64,000 nucleotides of DNA from contig CAOQYA010000002.1 in NCBI GenBank assembly GCA_948514155.1, positions 42,164 to 106,163 of the forward strand, given 5' to 3'. Under the pieces are notes generated by a model. That model had not been told where the DNA came from. It was given only the letters and a program-made list of their open reading frames with translations, and searched no databases. Source of the DNA: an uncultured Eubacteriales bacterium (GTDB taxonomy: Bacteria > Bacillota > Clostridia > Christensenellales > UBA1242). Positions 59,250-64,000 of this stretch are shown here, in pieces; within the stretch, counting starts at the first letter, position 1; every line of letters starts with the position of its first letter. Position numbers and translations under genes: made by a program.

Positions 59250-60023
59250 CTATTTTGAAAGGAAATTCAAATTTTTAAACTCAATTGTGCTTTCTTCCTT
59301 ATCAGAAAGAAAGGTTATTCGCCTGTCAAAAATCAGTTTAAGAAGGTCGGTCGCCCGATTTTCGCTCTTGTAATACATATTGATTTTTTGCGGCGAAAGG
59401 TCGATAAGGCTGGAAACAAGTGCCGACGAAGAAAGCGGCGCGCTCTTTTGCCCCTCCTCGCAGATGTAATAGCCCTGTTCGTCTTCTAAGACATCGATTT
59501 CGTCCTTGCAGATGTCAAGATTGTCGATTAAAAATTTCAAGAGGTCGAAAAATGCCTCACTGGAAACAAGATAGTCGCGATTTTCGTTGGCAAGGCGAAT
59601 AAGTTCGCCCCACTTATCGCGAAGTTTTGTCAGTTTGAATTGATAAAAACTTTCAAGGAATAAAAACTCGTTGAAGTTAAGTGCCTTGGAGATAAGGAAA
59701 TAGTCCGTCTCCTTGTCAAAATTTATCAGCGCTTTTTTAAAGGCGGTCACTCCGATTTCGTCTTGATTTGGAAGGTGAAGGTGTCTGTCTAGAAAGTCCG
59801 ATTTAAAACTTTGGCAGATTGCAAGCGTGATTGTTCGCAGCAAAATCACCTCGGCTTCGGGGCGAAGCGCCCGCTCAACAGCAATCACCACCGAGATATA
59901 ACTTCCCTCCTCGCTTCTGGCAACGATAGCCTTAAGCGGAGAAAGTTGTTTTCTTAAGATATTAAAAATCGAAGAAGCAAGTTCGCCCTTATCAGATTGT
60001 AAATTAATAGAAAATTCCCACAT
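59250..60023 (-). CDS. YtxC-like sporulation protein
   Basis: 257 residues. The pattern LFLESFYQFKLTKLRDKWGELIRLANEN followed by EAFFDLLKFLIDNLDICKDEIDVLEDEQGYYICEE matches the YtxC family of Clostridia and Bacillus, whose gene commonly lies just upstream of thrS; this location supports the call. Function in sporulation is poorly known. No membrane segment. TAGGAG precedes the start. Confidence 0.75.
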   Translation of the reverse strand: MWEFSINLQSDKGELASSIFNILRKQLSPLKAIVARSEEGSYISVVIAVERALRPEAEVILLRTITLAICQSFKSDFLDRHLHLPNQDEIGVTAFKKALINFDKETDYFLISKALNFNEFLFLESFYQFKLTKLRDKWGELIRLANENRDYLVSSEAFFDLLKFLIDNLDICKDEIDVLEDEQGYYICEEGQKSAPLSSSALVSSLIDLSPQKINMYYKSENRATDLLKLIFDRRITFLSDKEESTIEFKNLNFLSK

Positions 60024-60101
60024 AAACCGCTCCTATGCAGAAGTATTTTATGCAATAGATTAAAAAATACTCTAAGCGATTTTGGGGAATTTTGCCAAAG
60101 A

Positions 60102-61787
60102 TTATTTTGTTTGTTTTTTTGCTTTTGAAGGCACAGCCGGACGAACTCTGCCGGCTTTGACCTCATATGTCAGGTCGGAGATGTCGTCATAGTCGTTTGA
60201 ATGAGTGAAAAGAATAAAGGTTTTATTCAGTTCATTCTTTTTAATCAGATTTTTAACCTTGTTGTGGAAACTGTTCGGCATGTCTTCGGGAATTTCATAT
60301 ATCATTAAGATTTTGCAGTTGGAAAGTGCCGCCCTGACAAGACCTATAAGGAAAAGTGTGCCGCTTGATTTAACTTCAGAAATAGGACAATCAAAGCCGC
60401 CCGGCAGCGCTTCGATTTGCTCTAAAACGCCCACATCCTTGCACATATTTTTGACCTTATCAAAATTCTTCTCGCTAAGGAGCAAGTTTTCTTTGATGCT
60501 GCCATTTAAGAAAGTTGGGTGCGAAGAGCAATAGTTAATATGATTTTTGAATGTCTTTTCGTTATATTCAAATAAATTAAGATTATCAAGCAGCACCATT
60601 CCGCTATCTGGCTTTATGTATCGGCGCAGCATGTTGAAAATATGTCTTTTGCCGCTGCCCTTTTCACCTTTAATCACGTTCACCGCTTGCATCTTAAAAG
60701 ATATGTCAGCGCCTGTGAGTTTTCCGGCATAGTCGGAAGTTTTTTCGGGGTTATAACTTACATCGATAAAGCCAAGGTTATAGCCTTCTGCCTTTTCGTT
60801 GAAAGAGCCAAATTTAACAAGTTCTTTGTCTGTCATGTTAAGAATGATGTTCATGCGGTCAACATCGACACGCAAGCTTTCAATCACCCCCGCCTTGTCA
60901 AACAAGGTGTTAAGTTTTTCGGTGCAAGTGGAAAGATATGGCACAATAATAAGATAGATTGCAATCTCCAGCGACCCATTTGAAACAAAGTAGAGCATCA
61001 GTGCTGCGATAGCATAGACAATCACATTCCAAACAGCATAATAAATGTTGGTCTTCCAAGAGGAGACTGTGTAATATTTCGTGAAACTTTTTGAAAAGTC
61101 TTTGGTCTTTTCTAAAATCTCGCGCTCATAGTCAACTTCTCCGCCAAGTCCTTTAATAAGTTCCTTGCCGTCCAACACTTTGGAATAGGACTTAAACATC
61201 TCGTCCTTTGTCTCATGCCTTTGGAGCAAGATTTTGCCAAGTTTTTTATTGAAGAAATAATATGCGAAAAAGTTGACAACTCCCAGCGCCAAAACAATTA
61301 TTCCCGCCAAGTAGTTGGCGATAAATACTGTCACAAGTGTGATAATAACCTGCAAGGAATATGCTATAAAACTTGAGACAACATCTGGAAACTCTCGAAT
61401 GTTATCGCGATTGCCAAGCACGATGTTGATAATCTTTTCCTTGCTTATTTTATTTAAACTTTTGCTGTCGCAGTTGATAATTTTGTTATACACTTTTTTG
61501 TTTAGCACATTTTCGATGTGTCTTATCTGCTTGCCATAGAAATGATATTGGCAATGTTGAAAGATGTTTCTTAAAACAATCGTTGCAAGTTCAATTGCAA
61601 GATTGATAAAGGCGCCCGTCCAGTCACCCGCATACATGCAGTTGATTGTTCGTGCAGCAAAGATTGTGAGCACTGTTAAAAATATCGCATATGCGCAATA
61701 AAAGAAAATTTGCCAAAACCAATAGCCTTTATGCGGCTGGGCAAGTTTGTGCCATCTTTTTATGATGTTTTCGCTTTTGTTTTTCAT
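60102..61787 (-). CDS. ABC transporter-like protein with degenerate ATPase
   Basis: About 561 residues: a six-helix membrane domain (about 20-300) fused to a nucleotide-binding domain (about 330-561). The ATPase motifs are damaged. Walker A reads GEKGSGKRHIF, with Arg in place of the Ser/Thr after Lys. The signature LSGGQ is replaced by SSGTLFLIGLVRA. Walker B reads ILMIYEIPEDM, with Tyr for Asp although Glu is kept; the H-loop FTHSND survives. ATP hydrolysis is therefore doubtful. ATG 61787 is likelier than 61796, which abuts the -10 box; no ribosome site is seen. Substrate unknown. Confidence 0.85.
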   Translation of the reverse strand: MKNKSENIIKRWHKLAQPHKGYWFWQIFFYCAYAIFLTVLTIFAARTINCMYAGDWTGAFINLAIELATIVLRNIFQHCQYHFYGKQIRHIENVLNKKVYNKIINCDSKSLNKISKEKIINIVLGNRDNIREFPDVVSSFIAYSLQVIITLVTVFIANYLAGIIVLALGVVNFFAYYFFNKKLGKILLQRHETKDEMFKSYSKVLDGKELIKGLGGEVDYEREILEKTKDFSKSFTKYYTVSSWKTNIYYAVWNVIVYAIAALMLYFVSNGSLEIAIYLIIVPYLSTCTEKLNTLFDKAGVIESLRVDVDRMNIILNMTDKELVKFGSFNEKAEGYNLGFIDVSYNPEKTSDYAGKLTGADISFKMQAVNVIKGEKGSGKRHIFNMLRRYIKPDSGMVLLDNLNLFEYNEKTFKNHINYCSSHPTFLNGSIKENLLLSEKNFDKVKNMCKDVGVLEQIEALPGGFDCPISEVKSSGTLFLIGLVRAALSNCKILMIYEIPEDMPNSFHNKVKNLIKKNELNKTFILFTHSNDYDDISDLTYEVKAGRVRPAVPSKAKKQTK

Positions 61788-61796
61788 TATGGGCAT

Positions 61797-61825
61797 ATTA
61801 TAAAATGATATCTTAAAAAAAGCAA
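61797..61825 (-). promoter_or_regulatory. Promoter of the degenerate ABC gene
   Basis: TTGCTT (61820-61825), 17-base spacer, TATAAT (61797-61802) on the - strand, nine bases before ATG 61787. A 3-base leader is predicted. Confidence 0.68.
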
Positions 61826-61840
61826 CTAAATTGAGGGTTG

Positions 61841-61862
61841 AAAAAAGAGACCTAATGGTCTC
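61841..61862 (-). terminator. Terminator of the small Ser/Lys-rich gene
   Basis: GAGACC-ATTA-GGTCTC (61847-61862) and a six-T run on the - strand. Confidence 0.85.
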
Positions 61863-61890
61863 CTTCCCCAGTTAGTCAAAACTTGTTGCT

Positions 61891-62031
61891 TTATTTGCTA
61901 GAATTAGCTCTCTCGCTCTTTGTTGAGCTTGAAGAAGCTTTGTTCTCGCTAGAAGCTTCTACATTTCTGCTTGAAGCGCCACAATTCTTTGTAGCCTTCT
62001 TGCTTTTAGATGCGTTCTTTTTGCCAAACAT
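61891..62031 (-). CDS. Small Ser/Lys-rich protein, 46 aa
   Basis: A short reading frame with a very good ribosome site (GGGAGGTGAAAAC before the ATG at 62031) and a strong terminator after it. It starts MFGKKNASKSKKATKNCGA, followed by a Ser/Lys/Glu-rich stretch (RNVEASSENKASSSSTKSE) and ends ANSSK. One cysteine, no hydrophobic segment, so it is soluble and probably disordered. Not recognised; possibly a nucleic acid-binding, spore-related or precursor peptide. It lies between DUF1292 and the degenerate ABC gene. Confidence 0.7.
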   Translation of the reverse strand: MFGKKNASKSKKATKNCGASSRNVEASSENKASSSSTKSERANSSK

Positions 62032-62107
62032 GTTTTCACCTCCCATTATTCAGGTTTCCCTGTAAAAATATGATGGGCAATTCAGCAAAAAATATACACC
62101 TTAAAAC

Positions 62108-62491
62108 TTACTTTTTGTTTTTCTTTTTGTCTTTCTTTTCTTTCTCTGCTTCTTCGAGAAGATTGTAATATTGGTCGAAGATTGCAATTGCAATTTCTTC
62201 CTTGTCTTCCACTCTAAGCACAGCCTCGCCTTTGTCGTCTTCTTCCACTTTGAAAACGATAGCCTCGTCGTCTGCAATTCCGTCAAGTTTGGTGATTGGC
62301 TTTAAGATAGCATAAAGGTCGTCCTCGTCGCCATATGGAATAACAGCAACTTGCTCGAATTGAAGTTGTCTGCCAGTTTCGTCATACATATAAATTGGTG
62401 CAGTGTTATTTTCGTCGAGAAGAACATCCAAAAGGTCAACCCTTACAATTTCTTCCTCTTTTTTAACATCATTCTTTTTAACAGCGCTCAT
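62108..62491 (-). CDS. DUF1292 protein (YrzB-like)
   Basis: 127 residues of a small acidic family found next to ruvX in Bacillota: VDLLDVLLDENNTAPIYMYDETGRQLQFEQVAVIPYGDEDDLYAILKP, ending in a Lys-rich tail (EKEKKDKKKNKK). Function unknown. Its start overlaps the ruvX stop by one base. Confidence 0.88.
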   Translation of the reverse strand: MSAVKKNDVKKEEEIVRVDLLDVLLDENNTAPIYMYDETGRQLQFEQVAVIPYGDEDDLYAILKPITKLDGIADDEAIVFKVEEDDKGEAVLRVEDKEEIAIAIFDQYYNLLEEAEKEKKDKKKNKK

Positions 62492-62931
62492 TATTTTACC
62501 CCTTTTTTTATTTTGTTAAGATAGTTTTGCAATATGATTTCAGCCGCCACCATGTCGAGCACTTTTTTGCGCTCTTTCCAATTCATTTTGGCCTCTTTTA
62601 AAAGTTCTTCCGCCTCCATCGAGGTGAAGCGTTCGTCTTCAAGAGCAATTTCGATGCCCGTTTTATCGGCGAACTTCTGGGCGAAGGCTTTTGTTTTAAG
62701 CGTTTGCTCGCTCTCAGTTCCATCGGCGTTAAGCGGCAGCCCAAACACCACCTTCTTAACATCCCGCTCTAGTGCAAGGCTTTGAAGATAACTTATGTCC
62801 TTCTCTTCTCCCCGACTTTCATACACCTTAAATGCTGAAGCGATGGTCGCCGACAAGTCTGAAAAGGCAATTCCTAATCTTCTTCCGCCAAAATCAATGC
62901 CCATGTGCCTATTGCAATCGTTTCTTATCAC
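62491..62931 (-). CDS. ruvX: Putative pre-16S rRNA nuclease RuvX/YqgF
   Basis: RNase H-like enzyme that trims pre-16S rRNA. Family sequence HMGIDFGGRRLGIAFSDLSATIASAF opens the domain, then VVFGLPLNADGTESEQT and IALEDERFTSMEAEELL. The usual protein is about 138 residues; ATG 62904 would give 137. A GTG at 62931 (146 residues) sits one base after the predicted transcription start, and ATG 62937 lies inside the promoter gap, so the precise start is uncertain. Followed by DUF1292, the conserved pair. Confidence 0.88.
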   Translation of the reverse strand: MIRNDCNRHMGIDFGGRRLGIAFSDLSATIASAFKVYESRGEEKDISYLQSLALERDVKKVVFGLPLNADGTESEQTLKTKAFAQKFADKTGIEIALEDERFTSMEAEELLKEAKMNWKERKKVLDMVAAEIILQNYLNKIKKGVK

Positions 62932-62938
62932 AAGCATG

Positions 62939-62967
62939 ATTATATCAAGAATTTCACAATTTGGCAA
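62939..62967 (-). promoter_or_regulatory. Promoter of ruvX, close to the start codon
   Basis: TTGCCA (62962-62967), 17-base spacer, TATAAT (62939-62944). The predicted start of transcription (about 62932) lies next to GTG 62931. Confidence 0.65.
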
Positions 62968-62982
62968 ACGATTTGTTTAAGA

Positions 62983-64000
62983 TTATTTGCATTCCAGCAA
63001 ATTTTTACCCATATTTATCGAAATTGGCAATTTCACCTTAAGATTAAGCCAGTTTTCCATTCCTTCATGAAGCAAGTTGACAATTTTTTCCTCTTCGCCA
63101 GGAAAAACATCCAAAACAAGTTCGTCGTGAATTTGCAGGATAAGGCGGCTGTTCAATTTCTGCTCTTTAAGTGCGCGTGAGACATTCAGCATGCTCATTT
63201 TAATGATGTCCGATGCAGTGCCTTGAAGTGGCATGTTCATGGCAACCCTCTCGCCGAAGGTGCGCAGGTTATAATTTGAGGAGGTGATTTCCGGAATGTG
63301 GCGAATGCGGCCATATTTTGTGGTGATAAAGCCGTGCTGCCTTGCAAAGTTTATGTTGTTGTCGGAAAACTCCTTCACTTTTGGATATTTTGTAAAATAT
63401 GCGTCGATATATTCCTTAGCGCTTTTTCTTGTCACCCTAATGCTCTGCGAAAGCCCATAGTCGCTGATGCCATAGATAACTCCGAAGTTGACCGCTTTTG
63501 CTTCGCGGCGCATTTGTGGAGTGACCTGCTCCTTTTTAACCCCGAATATTTGGCAGGCGGTCATGGTGTGAACATCCTCGCCGCTAAGATAAATTTCGAT
63601 CAACTTTTCCTCGCCCGACATATCGGCAAGCAGTCTGAGTTCAATTTGATTATAGTCAGCACTGATAAGTTTTCCGCCTTCAAATTTTGAAATGAAAATT
63701 TTTCTCAGCACCTTGCCTTCTTCGTCATTGGTCGGAATGTTCTGAAGGTTTGGGTCAGAACTTGAAATTCTGCCGGTGTTTGTTAAAGCCTGGTGAAAAT
63801 TTGTGTGAATGATGTCGCCTTTCTCCTGGCAAATTCTTAAATAAACATCCACATATGTTGACTTAAGTTTTTGAAATTTGCGATAAGCGATAATTTTCTC
63901 AACAATCGGGTGTGCCTCTTTTATATCATTCAAAACATCAATTCCGGTCGAATTTTTCTTGTTGTTCCACGCAACAAGCCCCAGTTTTTCAAACAAAATA
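62983..64000 (-). CDS. polA: DNA polymerase I, C-terminal part
   Basis: Right-end partial gene; the frame is still open at 64000, so about 339 residues of the polymerase domain are seen. FEKLGLVAW and HPIVEKIIAYRKFQKLKSTYVD lead into motif A SADYNQIELRLLADMSGE, motif B RREAKAVNFGVIYGISDYGLSQ and motif C LQIHDELVLDV. All catalytic aspartates are present. Nothing can be said of its 5'-3' exonuclease part. Confidence 0.95.
   Translation of the reverse strand, partial: ILFEKLGLVAWNNKKNSTGIDVLNDIKEAHPIVEKIIAYRKFQKLKSTYVDVYLRICQEKGDIIHTNFHQALTNTGRISSSDPNLQNIPTNDEEGKVLRKIFISKFEGGKLISADYNQIELRLLADMSGEEKLIEIYLSGEDVHTMTACQIFGVKKEQVTPQMRREAKAVNFGVIYGISDYGLSQSIRVTRKSAKEYIDAYFTKYPKVKEFSDNNINFARQHGFITTKYGRIRHIPEITSSNYNLRTFGERVAMNMPLQGTASDIIKMSMLNVSRALKEQKLNSRLILQIHDELVLDVFPGEEEKIVNLLHEGMENWLNLKVKLPISINMGKNLLECK

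Noticed and set aside
1..64000. tRNA genes, rRNA genes, CRISPR arrays, insertion sequences, prophage
   Set aside because: None seen when reading the gaps; no T-loop GTTCGAATC-like block in intergenic DNA, no regularly spaced direct repeats, no transposase. A tRNAscan, minced and ISEScan run would settle it.

Overview
The window looks like chromosome of a low-to-mid GC, spore-forming Bacillota (class Clostridia), probably an uncultured gut-type lineage. The evidence is gene content and order: argR-recN-spoIVB, the full spoIIIAA-AH operon next to efp and nusB, yebC-ruvCAB-queA-tgt, infC-rpmI-rplT, rimP-nusA-rnpM-ylxQ-infB-rbfA-nrnA-truB, rpsB-tsf-frr-uppS-cdsA-rseP, yajC-secDF, a T-box thrS beside a ytxC-like gene, and ruvX-DUF1292. 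Shine-Dalgarno sites and TTGACA/TATAAT promoters with 17-18 base spacers fit Bacillota. No rRNA, tRNA, IS element, prophage or CRISPR array was seen. I could not run a similarity search, so family names rest on motifs and context.

Layout. 1-6.1 kb (+): end of a cysteine desulfurase gene, thiI, a hairpin-rich gap, argR with an ARG box, recN, spoIVB and an orphan gene where spo0A usually lies. 6.2-12.1 kb: a tyrosine recombinase (-), serS, a protein resembling a cGAS/DncV-like nucleotidyltransferase without its catalytic motif, a membrane-anchored PadR regulator and a cysteine hydrolase (+). From 12.2 kb nearly everything is on the - strand: HD hydrolase, COG2426 exporter, cupin-GNAT protein, rny, an orphan gene, tgt-queA-ruvBAC, yebC, the infC operon with an L20-type attenuator and a probable AUU start, proS-xseB-xseA-nusB-asp23, spoIIIAH to AA, efp, an AP endonuclease, the truB to rimP translation/transcription cluster, a PolC-derived exonuclease without polymerase, rseP-cdsA-uppS-frr, tsf-rpsB, secF-secD-yajC, thrS, ytxC-like, an ABC protein with a damaged ATPase, a 46-residue Ser/Lys-rich peptide, DUF1292, ruvX and the end of polA.

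How it fits together: most genes serve translation, RNA modification, DNA repair, protein export and the mother cell-forespore channel. Between these conserved operons sit small orphan genes, several with their own sigma-A type promoter and terminator. Three features stand out. First, a family of multi-hairpin intergenic elements, including a three-way-junction type whose stems change together between copies, and a 127-base cruciform inside the spoIIIA operon. Second, a set of genes whose -10 box lies only 6-9 bases before the start codon, suggesting leaderless mRNAs. Third, conserved loci that have lost or replaced parts (PolC without polymerase, no pyrH, dxr or spo0A at their usual places).
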